Below, in pieces: positions 1 to 9,450 of a stretch of DNA of 35,274 bases (position 1 is its first letter; each line of letters opens with the position of its first letter). The stretch lies in the NCBI GenBank assembly GCA_029246925.1, contig JAQWMF010000070.1:1-35274 (forward strand). Direction: 5' to 3'. Source of the stretch: Porticoccaceae bacterium. Lineage in GTDB: Bacteria > Pseudomonadota > Gammaproteobacteria > Pseudomonadales > Porticoccaceae. The notes under the pieces were generated by a model. The model searched no databases. It saw only the letters and a program-made list of their open reading frames with translations, and was not told where the DNA came from. Both the position numbers and the translations under genes were made by a program.

Positions 1-753
1 TTTGTCCATCCTGGTGAGGCTAGTCACGGCGATCTAGGCATGATTACTAAAAATGATGTGGTACTGGCATTGTCTAATTCAGGTAACACAGCCGAATTAG
101 TTACCCTGCTTCCACTGATTAAGCGTTTGGGCATTCCATTGGTCAGTATGACTGGTGATGAGAATTCTGTTCTTGCTCAGGCTGCCTGCGCCAATCTGGA
201 TGTAGGGGTTGCCAGCGAAGCCTGTCCTCTGAACCTTGCACCCACAACTAGTACAACTGTGACCTTGGTGATGGGAGATGCGCTGGCGATTGCGCTATTA
301 GAATCACGCGGATTTACTGCTGAAGATTTTGCCTTTTCCCACCCGGGTGGCGCACTGGGCCGAAAATTACTACTTCGAGTCAGCGATATTATGCACAAAG
401 ATCAAGATGTACCCCGAGTGGCGCCGGAAACACCACTGCAAAATGCTCTGCTTGAAATGACTGAAAAAGGTTTTGGCATGACCACAGTCATAGATAAAGA
501 TGGAAAACTTGTGGGGGTATTTACTGATGGTGACCTCAGGCGTGTTATCGATTCAAAAATTGATCTTAGCAGCGCATCCATAAAAGATGTTATGTCCTCA
601 AGCCCTAAAACCATCAACCAAGATATTTTAGCCGCAGAGGCATTGAATATTATGGAGCAGAGTAGTATCACAGCGGTTATTATTGAAAACGAACATAAAC
701 ATCCAGTCGGCGTAGTTCATATGCATGATATTCTTCGGGCAGGAGTGATCTAA
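1..753 (+). CDS. kdsD: D-arabinose 5-phosphate isomerase, 5'-truncated by window edge
   Basis: Frame is open from base 1 (FVHPGEASHGDLGMITKNDVVLALSNSGNTAEL...), with SIS-domain motifs followed by tandem CBS domains; first gene of the conserved kdsD-kdsC-lptCAB order. Confidence 0.95.
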   Translation, partial: FVHPGEASHGDLGMITKNDVVLALSNSGNTAELVTLLPLIKRLGIPLVSMTGDENSVLAQAACANLDVGVASEACPLNLAPTTSTTVTLVMGDALAIALLESRGFTAEDFAFSHPGGALGRKLLLRVSDIMHKDQDVPRVAPETPLQNALLEMTEKGFGMTTVIDKDGKLVGVFTDGDLRRVIDSKIDLSSASIKDVMSSSPKTINQDILAAEALNIMEQSSITAVIIENEHKHPVGVVHMHDILRAGVI

Positions 754-1289
754 TGAGTGAAAATTATTCATCAACCGTTTTAAAAGCTGCTAACCAAATT
801 AAGCTTGTATTAGTGGATGTAGATGGTGTTTTAACCGATGGTCGCCTTTACTACGGTAACAGCGGCGAGGAGTTAAAAGCCTTTGATATTCAGGATGGCT
901 TGGGAATAAAACTTCTACAACGCGGGGGTATAAACGTGGGCATTATTACAGGTCGCACCTCTACCCTTCTAAAACGTCGTGCTGAGGAGCTGGGCATTCA
1001 TCCCTTAGTACAGGGTCGAGAAGATAAATTAACTGCTCTTAATGAACTGCTTGAGCAGATGGATATTACTTTAGAGGAAATCGCTTTTGTCGGTGATGAC
1101 CTGCCAGATTTAGCGGTTATTCGTCGAGTTGGGCTAGGAATTACGCCTGCCAATGGAAATCATGTAGTTGCTAGCCAAGCATTATGGCAAACTCAAAAAG
1201 GCGGTGGAAATGGTGCCATTAGAGAAGTAGCTGAGTTAATTTTAGGCGCTCAAGGTAAACTTGAATCATTGCTGGCATCTTACCAATGA
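753..1289 (+). CDS. kdsC: 3-deoxy-D-manno-octulosonate 8-phosphate phosphatase
   Basis: HAD motifs (LVLVDVDGVLTDGRLYY, FVGDDLPDL); immediately follows kdsD. Confidence 0.95.
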   Translation: MSENYSSTVLKAANQIKLVLVDVDGVLTDGRLYYGNSGEELKAFDIQDGLGIKLLQRGGINVGIITGRTSTLLKRRAEELGIHPLVQGREDKLTALNELLEQMDITLEEIAFVGDDLPDLAVIRRVGLGITPANGNHVVASQALWQTQKGGGNGAIREVAELILGAQGKLESLLASYQ

Positions 1290-1855
1290 TCAATCAATTT
1301 TTGTTAATGGCCTGCCTGATTGTGGTAACCGGAAGCTTTCTGCTTTTGTGGGACAGTCCACCCGAATCATTTTTGCGCCCAGAAAACAGTAAGGTTGAAC
1401 AGCTCCCCATCGCTGATAGCTATATGCGCAATATTAAAGCCTTTATTTTCGCTGCTGACGGCGCAAAAAAATACTCATTAGAGGCCTCTGAGATGTCATT
1501 TTTTAGCGGTCTTTCTGAGCTTAAATTATCGCAGCCTGTATTTATGACCCACTCAGCAAATAATCAGAACGGTGAATTTAAGGTGAGAGCCAATAATGGC
1601 ACTGTTTTCAAAAAAACTCAGATTTTCGAATTTAATGGCGATGTTAATGCAAACTGGGAAAATGTAGGCGGTAAAATAGACTTAAACGCTGGCAGCCTCT
1701 CATACTCACTAAAAGAGGACAGTGCTTCAGCCGAGGGCGGTGTTGAACTCATAACACCAAATACAAAAATGACCGGCGATAGTCTGTCTGCGGATTTTTA
1801 TAACGAATTACTAAAAATAGAATCGCGAGTGAGAGGGACTCATGAGTCTATTTAA
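1286..1855 (+). CDS. lptC: LPS export ABC transporter periplasmic protein LptC
   Basis: N-terminal TM segment followed by beta-rich LptC-like sequence; position between kdsC and lptA. Confidence 0.9.
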   Translation: MINQFLLMACLIVVTGSFLLLWDSPPESFLRPENSKVEQLPIADSYMRNIKAFIFAADGAKKYSLEASEMSFFSGLSELKLSQPVFMTHSANNQNGEFKVRANNGTVFKKTQIFEFNGDVNANWENVGGKIDLNAGSLSYSLKEDSASAEGGVELITPNTKMTGDSLSADFYNELLKIESRVRGTHESI

Positions 1856-2387
1856 ACTTTTATTGGCAAGCATTTTTATCTTTTCTGGCTCTTGCCTAGC
1901 ATCTGATGAATACGACAGTCCAACCATTACAGTTGAATCCGATAGAGCTGAAAGAAATGAAAGAACTGGGCTTACCCAGTATTCTGGCAATGTTATTATC
2001 CGTCAAGGATCTTTGATAATTGATGCCAATATGGTTGAAATACATTATGTAGATAATCAGGTTAACCGAATTATCTGCAATGGCAATCCAGCAAGCTATC
2101 AACAGAAAAGTAGTACTAGCGGACAAGTTTTAGCACGAGCAGAAATAATTGAATACCTTCCCGCTGAAAAATTAATAAATCTAAAGACCAATGCTTCACT
2201 TTCAAAAAATGGCACTCTTATCAAGGGTGACAGTATCAATTATGATATTGCCAGTGAAACATGGCGAGCTAAGGGTGATAACCAAAGTAATCAAAAGCGT
2301 ATTCAGTTAGTTATTCCTCCGCTGCAAAAAGATGAAGATACTACTCAGGATATAACCATTACTAACGACGCGAGCAAACCTGAATGA
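1842..2387 (+). CDS. lptA: LPS transport periplasmic protein LptA
   Basis: Signal peptide, then [30 protein letters not shown], an OstA/LptA-like motif; position before lptB. Confidence 0.93.
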   Translation: MSLFKLLLASIFIFSGSCLASDEYDSPTITVESDRAERNERTGLTQYSGNVIIRQGSLIIDANMVEIHYVDNQVNRIICNGNPASYQQKSSTSGQVLARAEIIEYLPAEKLINLKTNASLSKNGTLIKGDSINYDIASETWRAKGDNQSNQKRIQLVIPPLQKDEDTTQDITITNDASKPE

Positions 2388-3109
2388 CTATTTTGACTGC
2401 AAAACATTTATCAAAAAGCTATGGTAAACGCTCCGTTGTTAAGGATGTCTCTTTTTCTGTTAGCCAAGGAGAGGTAGTGGGAATTTTAGGCCCTAATGGC
2501 GCCGGAAAAACCACCTGTTTTTATATGACTATTGGCCTAGTAAAGCAGGACGGCGGCCAAATCATGATTGATAATGAGGATATTTCTAAATTAGCCATGC
2601 ATGGACGCGCTCGTCGAGGCTTGGGCTATCTGCCACAAGAGCCGTCAATTTTTAGACAATTAAGTGTCAGTGATAATATTTTAGCTATTTTGGAAACTCG
2701 CAAGGATTTAACCCCTGCTCAGCGATTCGAAAAATTAGACAGCCTGCTTAATGAATTCCATATTAATCATCTAACTGAATCAGTTGGCATAAGCCTTTCT
2801 GGCGGCGAGAGACGGCGCGTAGAAATAGCTCGAGCACTGGCAACTGATCCAAAATTTATTCTTTTGGATGAACCATTTGCTGGAGTGGACCCCATATCCG
2901 TCAACGATATCAAGGGCATTATCCGTCATCTTAGTGATAAAGGTATCGGCGTTTTAATTACGGATCACAATGTTCGTGAAACGCTTGATATTTGCGCGCG
3001 CGCGTATATTGTTGGCGAGGGTCATATTATCGCAGAGGGAACCACAGAGCATATTTTATCTGATCAGAAAGTTCGACAAACCTATCTGGGTGATAATTTC
3101 ATAATGTAA
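2384..3109 (+). CDS. lptB: LPS export ABC transporter ATP-binding protein LptB
   Basis: Walker [25 protein letters not shown] signature, [11 protein letters not shown]; 241 aa. Confidence 0.97.
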   Translation: MTILTAKHLSKSYGKRSVVKDVSFSVSQGEVVGILGPNGAGKTTCFYMTIGLVKQDGGQIMIDNEDISKLAMHGRARRGLGYLPQEPSIFRQLSVSDNILAILETRKDLTPAQRFEKLDSLLNEFHINHLTESVGISLSGGERRRVEIARALATDPKFILLDEPFAGVDPISVNDIKGIIRHLSDKGIGVLITDHNVRETLDICARAYIVGEGHIIAEGTTEHILSDQKVRQTYLGDNFIM

Positions 3110-3193
3110 GCAAAATTATTAATTCAAATCTTGCTTTAACAGTCACTTCAGCACTAACATTAAGTATATAGTAACTAAAAGTCTACAGAAATT

Positions 3194-4708
3194 ATGCGGC
3201 AAGGCCTCCAGCTAAAGTTTAGTCAGCAGCTAACTATGACTCCGCAACTGCAGCAAGCAATTAAATTGCTGCAACTCTCTACTCTTGATCTTCAACAAGA
3301 GATTATTGAGCAACTTTATAACAATCCCCTGCTCGAAACTGATGAGCGAGAGGACGCGAACGTTCAGGCTCAACAGGATAATAATTCTGGTACAGATGAC
3401 GCAAGCTTTGATAATAATGATCCTGAAAATTATACCCAAGTTCAGGATTCATCAGAGCGTTCAGACAACTCTGCAGAGACGCAATGGGAAAGAGACCACT
3501 CAGACAGCATACCCAGTGAAAATTGGAACGAAGTAACTAATACCGCAACAAAGTCTCTCTCTAACGACAATGAATTCAATCTCGATACCTTTTATCAGGT
3601 GACTGAATCACTTCAAGACCACCTTTTTTGGCAGCTCAATTTAATTACCCTTTCAAGTCGCGATAAAGCAGTCGCAGAAGCCTTTATTGATTCAGTAAAT
3701 GACAATGGTTTTCTTTGCAGTAACCTACAAGAAATTACTGCTCATCTAAAAGATCAGACTGAACAGGAACCATTACAGGATGATGAATTAGTTGCTGTCC
3801 TAAAGAGACTGCAACAGTTCGATCCGCCAGGAATTTTTGCTCGAAACCTTAAAGAATGTCTCTCCATTCAATTAAATCAACTAACTGGGGAGACACTATA
3901 TCTTCAGCAAGCGAAAATACTGGTTGAAAATTACCTAGAAGACATCGCCTCAACTGAACTAACCAAACTCGCCAAAAAAAGCAAGCTGGAAAGAACTTGC
4001 GTAAAACATGCTCTTGAATTAATCCGCACTCTAAACCCAAGACCAGGCGAGATGTTAGCCGCAGACGATACAGAATACATTGTGCCGGATGTATATATAG
4101 AAAAAATAAATAACCACTGGCAGGTGAAATTGAATGATAGCAATCTCCCGCGCATCAAAATAAACCAAGCTTATAGTGATCTTATTAAGCGCGCGGATAA
4201 TAGTGCTGAAAATCAGTTCTTAAAAAAGAACTTGAATGAAGCTCGTTGGTTCCTTCGCAGCCTTGAAAGTCGAAATGACACGCTAATGCAAGTCACTATG
4301 GCAATTATAGATTTTCAAAAAGGCTTTTTAGAGCATGGCCCGGTAGCAATGAAACCATTGGTACTATCGGAAATTGCTGAGCAACTAGACCTTCATGAAT
4401 CAACCATTTCAAGGGTTACGACCAAAAAATACATGGCAACACCCCAAGGAATTTTTGAACTCAAATATTTCTTTTCTAGTCATGTGGGAACTTCTGATGG
4501 CGGAGAGTGTTCATCGACTGCGGTTTGCGCTATCCTAAAAATACTAATAGAAGCAGAGCGGCCATGTAAGCCCTTAAGTGACAACAAACTGACGACTCTT
4601 TTAGCCGATCAAGGAATTCAAGTGGCTCGACGAACAGTTGCGAAATATCGCGAAAGTATGAACATTCCCTCGTCAAGCCAGAGAAAAAGGTTTATAAATA
4701 AAGTGTAA
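3194..4708 (+). CDS. rpoN: RNA polymerase sigma-54 factor
   Basis: N-terminal Q-rich activator-interaction region (MRQGLQLKFSQQLTMTPQLQQAIKLLQLS) and C-terminal RpoN box (ARRTVAKYRESMNIPSSSQRKR). Confidence 0.98.
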   Translation: MRQGLQLKFSQQLTMTPQLQQAIKLLQLSTLDLQQEIIEQLYNNPLLETDEREDANVQAQQDNNSGTDDASFDNNDPENYTQVQDSSERSDNSAETQWERDHSDSIPSENWNEVTNTATKSLSNDNEFNLDTFYQVTESLQDHLFWQLNLITLSSRDKAVAEAFIDSVNDNGFLCSNLQEITAHLKDQTEQEPLQDDELVAVLKRLQQFDPPGIFARNLKECLSIQLNQLTGETLYLQQAKILVENYLEDIASTELTKLAKKSKLERTCVKHALELIRTLNPRPGEMLAADDTEYIVPDVYIEKINNHWQVKLNDSNLPRIKINQAYSDLIKRADNSAENQFLKKNLNEARWFLRSLESRNDTLMQVTMAIIDFQKGFLEHGPVAMKPLVLSEIAEQLDLHESTISRVTTKKYMATPQGIFELKYFFSSHVGTSDGGECSSTAVCAILKILIEAERPCKPLSDNKLTTLLADQGIQVARRTVAKYRESMNIPSSSQRKRFINKV

Positions 4709-4722
4709 CTAAGGAGAACAAT

Positions 4723-5010
4723 ATGCAAATGACAATTAGCGGACATCATCTAGACGTAACTGATCCAATTCGTGACTATGTTACCTCCAAGTTATCTAAA
4801 CTGGAACGCCACTGCGATCATATAAACAGTACCGCAGTTATCCTAAGTGTCGAAAAACTTTCCCAAAAGGCAGAAGCCACAATACATATATCAGGCGGCG
4901 AATTATTTGCCAACGCTGCACATGAGGATCTTTATGCGGCTATTGATGCCCTTAGTGATAAATTAGATCGACAACTTATTAAATACAAAGAAAAACATAG
5001 GGACCATTAA
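4723..5010 (+). CDS. hpf: Ribosome hibernation promoting factor
   Basis: MQMTISGHHLDVTDPIRDYVTSKLSKLERH..., 95 aa, directly after rpoN. Confidence 0.95.
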   Translation: MQMTISGHHLDVTDPIRDYVTSKLSKLERHCDHINSTAVILSVEKLSQKAEATIHISGGELFANAAHEDLYAAIDALSDKLDRQLIKYKEKHRDH

Positions 5011-5018
5011 ACTTAAAC

Positions 5019-5483
5019 ATGAAAATCTCTGATGTACTCAGCCCAGAATTAACTAGCTGCAACTTACCAGGTCGCAGCAAGAAACGTATTCTTGAAAATA
5101 TCGCCCAGATGATTACAGCACAACTGGGCGGTAGTGATGAGCTCTGTGATCTTTTATTTGATAACTTTGTCTCGCGGGAAAAACTGGGTAGTACTGGGCT
5201 AGGGAATGGCGTTGCCATTCCCCACTGCCGCACACCTGGGGTAAAGAAAATATATGGTTTTTTGGCAAAACTTACCACCCCTGTGGACTTTGATGCTATT
5301 GATGATAAGCCAGTAGACCTTATATTTGCACTGGTAGTGCCTGAAGAAAAAAATGATGAGCATCTAAGTACACTTGCACGAATCGCTACCATTATGCAGG
5401 ACGATTTATCACGACAAAAACTTCGCAACTGTGAAAATGATGACTTACTCTTCAAGACCATTTTAGATTTGGAGCGCAAGTAA
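5019..5483 (+). CDS. ptsN: PTS IIA-like nitrogen-regulatory protein PtsN
   Basis: EIIA-Ntr phosphorylation motif GLGNGVAIPHCR; position between hpf and rapZ. Confidence 0.95.
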   Translation: MKISDVLSPELTSCNLPGRSKKRILENIAQMITAQLGGSDELCDLLFDNFVSREKLGSTGLGNGVAIPHCRTPGVKKIYGFLAKLTTPVDFDAIDDKPVDLIFALVVPEEKNDEHLSTLARIATIMQDDLSRQKLRNCENDDLLFKTILDLERK

Positions 5484-5488
5484 AAATC

Positions 5489-6358
5489 ATGAGACTTGTG
5501 GTCATTAGCGGGCATTCAGGCTCTGGGAAGACTTCAGCACTGAATATCCTTGAAGACGTGGGCTTTACCTGCGTGGATAATTTACCCTCAAGTCTTTTAC
5601 CTGAGTTAATTAATCAACTTAAGGCTAATGCCAGTAACCCACAATTACAGCTTGCTGTTGGAATAGATGCGCGCAACCTAATGGGAGACCTTACCAAGAT
5701 ACCAAAGATTCTTAGTACTATTGAGAATTCTGGGGTTCATGTTGATGTCATCTTTTTAAAAGCACAGCGCACAGATTTACTTCGACGCTATTCTGAAACA
5801 AGGCGCAAGCACCCTCTCAGCAATGACTCAATAGGTCTTAAAGAGGCAATTGATCTTGAGGAAAGTATTATTTCCCCTATTGCTAAGGTTGCAAGCCTTA
5901 CGGTTGATACTTCAGGGCTAACGCTCCATCAATTACGAGATTTAGTTAAAAACACCATTGTGCCTAACAATCAACAACAGATGACGATTCTATTTGAAAG
6001 CTTTGGCTTCAAACAGCGTATACCTAATGGATCTGACTTTGTATTTGATGTTCGATGCCTACCCAACCCCTATTGGAAAACTGAACTTCGCACTCAAACC
6101 GGTAATGATTCAGAGGTAATAACCTTTCTTGAGAGTCAGGTTGATGTCGCCTCTATGCTAGCCGATATTATTGGTTACTTAACCCGCTGGATTCCAAAGT
6201 TTCAGACCAATAATCGCAGCTACCTGACCATATCCATCGGCTGTACTGGAGGACAACATCGGTCTGTTTATATGGCTAATCGCCTTCATGAGCACTTCTC
6301 TAAACAATATAAATTTGTACAGTTAATTCATAAAGAATTAGCCAGTAAAAATAGCTAG
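5489..6358 (+). CDS. rapZ: RNase adapter protein RapZ
   Basis: N-terminal P-loop SGHSGSGKTSAL; C-terminal FGFKQRIPNGSDFVFDVRCLPNPYW and IGCTGGQHRSV. Confidence 0.97.
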   Translation: MRLVVISGHSGSGKTSALNILEDVGFTCVDNLPSSLLPELINQLKANASNPQLQLAVGIDARNLMGDLTKIPKILSTIENSGVHVDVIFLKAQRTDLLRRYSETRRKHPLSNDSIGLKEAIDLEESIISPIAKVASLTVDTSGLTLHQLRDLVKNTIVPNNQQQMTILFESFGFKQRIPNGSDFVFDVRCLPNPYWKTELRTQTGNDSEVITFLESQVDVASMLADIIGYLTRWIPKFQTNNRSYLTISIGCTGGQHRSVYMANRLHEHFSKQYKFVQLIHKELASKNS

Positions 6359-6367
6359 GTCAACCCT

Positions 6368-6637
6368 ATGATTAGCCGAAAATTACCTGTCATCAATGAG
6401 CTTGGATTGCATGCCCGAGCCGCCACTAAGCTAGCCTCACTTGCTGGGCGTTATGAATCAAGCATCAAAACCGGTATACAGCCACCTTTGATTGATGCCA
6501 AAAGTATTATGTCGCTTTTACTTCTGGCCGCTAGCCAGGGTACAGAGCTTATATTTGAATTCGACGGCCCTGACGAACATGAGGCCTGCAGTATGATTAG
6601 TCGGCTTCTTGCTGACTATTTTGGTGAGGACCAGTAA
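6368..6637 (+). CDS. npr: HPr-family phosphocarrier NPr (PTS-Ntr)
   Basis: ELGLHARAATKLASLA active-site His motif; 89 aa; follows rapZ. Confidence 0.93.
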   Translation: MISRKLPVINELGLHARAATKLASLAGRYESSIKTGIQPPLIDAKSIMSLLLLAASQGTELIFEFDGPDEHEACSMISRLLADYFGEDQ

Positions 6638-6743
6638 CACTTATTCATCAAAATTACTGTCTGGAGCAAGGCATCCCGATGTATTTTAGGTTAAACTATC
6701 TATTCACAGCTGCTTTCTAAAGCGCTTATGAGGAAATAGATTC

Positions 6744-8093
6744 ATGACTCAGGCAACGCAACATAACAATCTACTCTCGCAACTTGGTAGCGCTATCGAT
6801 TCGGTGACGTTAAATCAGGTTAGGCATACCCTGAATAATCTATCTCCACCAGATGTTGCCCATCAATTAGAAACTGCACCTCCTAAATTTCGACGAATTC
6901 TGTGGGAGTTAGTTGACCCCGAAATATCTGGGGAAGTTATTCATGAACTATCCGATGAAATAAGATTAGAATTTCTAGATGAAATGGATAGCGCTGAGGT
7001 TGCCTCCTTAACCGAGGGACTCGATGTAGATGATATTGTAGATATCCTCCAACAACTACCTGACCGAGTTATTCCAGAAGTACTTCAGGCGATGTCAGCT
7101 CAGGATAGACAGCGTGTTGAGTCAGTGCTTACTTACAACGAAGATACTGCTGGTGGCCTTATGGACACCGAAGTCATTACGGTTCGCCCTGATATTACCG
7201 TTGATGTTGTTTTACGCTATCTTCGGCGCTTTGAAGAAATTCCCGATATAACCGATAACCTTTTCGTGGTTAATCGCAACGATACTTTCGCTGGCAATTT
7301 ACCACTGGGCATGTTGCTTACTTCATCGCCAACCACCAGGGTAAGAGAAGTGATGAACACTGAGGTTCGAGGTATTCATGTCGACCTAACAGATTCTGAA
7401 GTAGCACAATTATTCCAGCGTCATGATTTAGTATCTGCACCAGTTGTAGACAATGAAAATCGTTTAGTTGGTCGAATCACTATTGATGATGTTGTTGATG
7501 TCATTGTCGAAGATGCCGATCATTCTCTTCTCGCAATGGCCGGCTTAAGTGATACCGAGGATACATTCTCATCAATTGGAAAAACTGTTCCTCGACGTGC
7601 CATTTGGTTAGGCGTTAACCTGCTAACCGCCATTTTCGCATCAACCGCCATCAGTTTGTTTGAAGACGCTTTAGACAAGGTGGTAGCTTTGGCTATCCTA
7701 ATGCCTATTGTTGCAAGTATGGGAGGTGTAGCTGGTAGCCAAACCCTCACTGTTGTTATTCGAGGCATGGCACTCGGTCAAATCGAACGCGGCAACTTAA
7801 ACTGGTTACTGACTAAGGAATTTGCCGTGGGTGCGCTTAATGGTCTTCTATATGCGCTAATTGTTGGCTGCGTTGTGTCCCTGTGGTTTCAAGATGCCAC
7901 TATGGCACTTATTATTGGTCTCGCCATGGCTATAAACCTAATGGCAGCGGCGCTATCAGGGACATTATTGCCGATTTTACTTAAATTTCTTAAAATTGAC
8001 CCTGCTCTTGCAGGAACAGTTATCCTAACCACAATTACTGATGTAGTAGGCTTTATTTCGTTCCTTGGCCTCGCAACTTTGTTTCTTACCTAA
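6744..8093 (+). CDS. mgtE: Magnesium transporter MgtE
   Basis: MgtE N domain, CBS pair, then TM domain with PIVASMGGVAGSQTLTVVIRGMALGQ. Confidence 0.95.
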   Translation: MTQATQHNNLLSQLGSAIDSVTLNQVRHTLNNLSPPDVAHQLETAPPKFRRILWELVDPEISGEVIHELSDEIRLEFLDEMDSAEVASLTEGLDVDDIVDILQQLPDRVIPEVLQAMSAQDRQRVESVLTYNEDTAGGLMDTEVITVRPDITVDVVLRYLRRFEEIPDITDNLFVVNRNDTFAGNLPLGMLLTSSPTTRVREVMNTEVRGIHVDLTDSEVAQLFQRHDLVSAPVVDNENRLVGRITIDDVVDVIVEDADHSLLAMAGLSDTEDTFSSIGKTVPRRAIWLGVNLLTAIFASTAISLFEDALDKVVALAILMPIVASMGGVAGSQTLTVVIRGMALGQIERGNLNWLLTKEFAVGALNGLLYALIVGCVVSLWFQDATMALIIGLAMAINLMAAALSGTLLPILLKFLKIDPALAGTVILTTITDVVGFISFLGLATLFLT

Positions 8094-8593
8094 TGACTGA
8101 TTTAACGACTGAAGACATAGATCTGCCCAGTAGATCTCAACTAAAAAGAGAGAATCAAGAGTTGCGGGATATGGGCGAACAGCTGGTATTGCTTGCCAAA
8201 TCCCAATTGGCAAAAATTACCCTAGACGATTCACTCAAAGCAGCTATCAAGGAAGCTAGAAGGCTAAAAAACCTTGATGCAAGGCGCCGTCAAATTCAAT
8301 ACATAGGAAAGCTTTTACGAAGCATTGATGTTGCTGGAATAAAATATTCTTTGGATAAACTCAATCATCAGTCTCAAACCTTTCGACAGCATTTTGCTAA
8401 GCTGGAACAGTGGCGTGATCGTTTTATCAACGAGGGCCATGATGCTATCGAGGATTTTATTGCGCTCTATCCAGATGCTGATAGGCAACAGTTGCGCAAC
8501 CTTCAGAGACAGGCATGCCGAGAGAAATCAATGAACAAACCCTCTGCAGCTAGCGAAAAATTATTTCAATATATTAAGCAATTGGCTGATTAA
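8093..8593 (+). CDS. darP: Ribosome biogenesis factor DarP/YjgA (DUF615)
   Basis: SRSQLKRENQELRDMGEQLVLL and KNLDARRRQIQYIGKLLR are characteristic YjgA motifs. Confidence 0.93.
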   Translation: MTDLTTEDIDLPSRSQLKRENQELRDMGEQLVLLAKSQLAKITLDDSLKAAIKEARRLKNLDARRRQIQYIGKLLRSIDVAGIKYSLDKLNHQSQTFRQHFAKLEQWRDRFINEGHDAIEDFIALYPDADRQQLRNLQRQACREKSMNKPSAASEKLFQYIKQLAD

Positions 8594-9423
8594 TTTTTAA
8601 AGAGTAACCGCGCATGATGCTGCACTGGCATTCTTGCTCTAATATCATCCATCATATTGAGATTTACATCAGCGGTAACGACGCCAATCTCATCGTCCAT
8701 CTGGCCAATCACCGTACCCCATGGGTCAATGATAGCACTGCCGCCCCAAAGACCTCTGGAGTTGCTAGCCCTATCTACTAAATTAGCACCTACCATAAAA
8801 AATTGATTTTCTACCGCGCGCGCCCTCAGCAAAAGCTGCCAGTGATCTCTACCCGTAATAGCAGTAAATGCTGCGGGTACTGCGACTATCTGTGATCCCA
8901 ATGCTCTTAGTTGATTGTATAGCGCAGCAAACCTTAAATCGTAACATACTGATAAGCCCAATTTGCAAAAGTCTGTATCAACGGTTTTAACCGTTTTACC
9001 ATAACCGTATAAATCAGATTCACGATAAACTTGCTGGCTGGTTTCCGAATGAACATCAGCATCAAATAGATGAATTTTGTCGTAGTGATCAACGCAGAGG
9101 CCACTGGGATCATAAACCAGCGATCTGGCCACTGGCTTGGTTTGTTGATTTCCTGCAGGCACTGTACCACCGACGATCCATAGTTTTAAACGCTTGGCCT
9201 GCTCACTTAAAAACTGCCTAACGGGTCCACTGTCTTGAGCTTCTTGACAACCTATTGACTGAAGATCTTGCTCACCATAGTAGGCAAAATTTTCTGGAAG
9301 GACCACTATTCTTGCCTCTTGGCGAGCAGACTCAATTAGTAGCTGTTGAACCTGATTAAGGTTAGCCTCTAATTTTTTTAAGGGCCGAGACTGAAGAACA
9401 GCCACTTTTACACTATTTTTCAT
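8590..9423 (-). CDS. Carbon-nitrogen hydrolase (nitrilase superfamily)
   Basis: Catalytic E (LPENFAYYG), K (YDKIHLFD) and C (LGLSVCYDLRFAALY) motifs; synteny next to yhdP-rng. Confidence 0.92.
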   Translation of the reverse strand: MKNSVKVAVLQSRPLKKLEANLNQVQQLLIESARQEARIVVLPENFAYYGEQDLQSIGCQEAQDSGPVRQFLSEQAKRLKLWIVGGTVPAGNQQTKPVARSLVYDPSGLCVDHYDKIHLFDADVHSETSQQVYRESDLYGYGKTVKTVDTDFCKLGLSVCYDLRFAALYNQLRALGSQIVAVPAAFTAITGRDHWQLLLRARAVENQFFMVGANLVDRASNSRGLWGGSAIIDPWGTVIGQMDDEIGVVTADVNLNMMDDIRARMPVQHHARLLFKN

Positions 9424-9450
9424 AATAATCCTAACTGATTACTCAATGTA

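Noticed and set aside
2994-3004. Alternating GC run (gcgcgcgcgcg) in lptB, Z-DNA-prone
   Set aside because: Only about 11 nt, in-frame coding for ICARAYI-type sequence; no reason to infer function.
3285-3536. 83-aa out-of-frame ORF inside rpoN
   Set aside because: Overlaps the rpoN N-terminal region in another frame; no support as a real gene.
4979-5515. 178-aa antisense ORF spanning all of ptsN
   Set aside because: Ser/Arg-rich composition typical of a shadow ORF; fully opposite a well-conserved gene and no recognisable domain.
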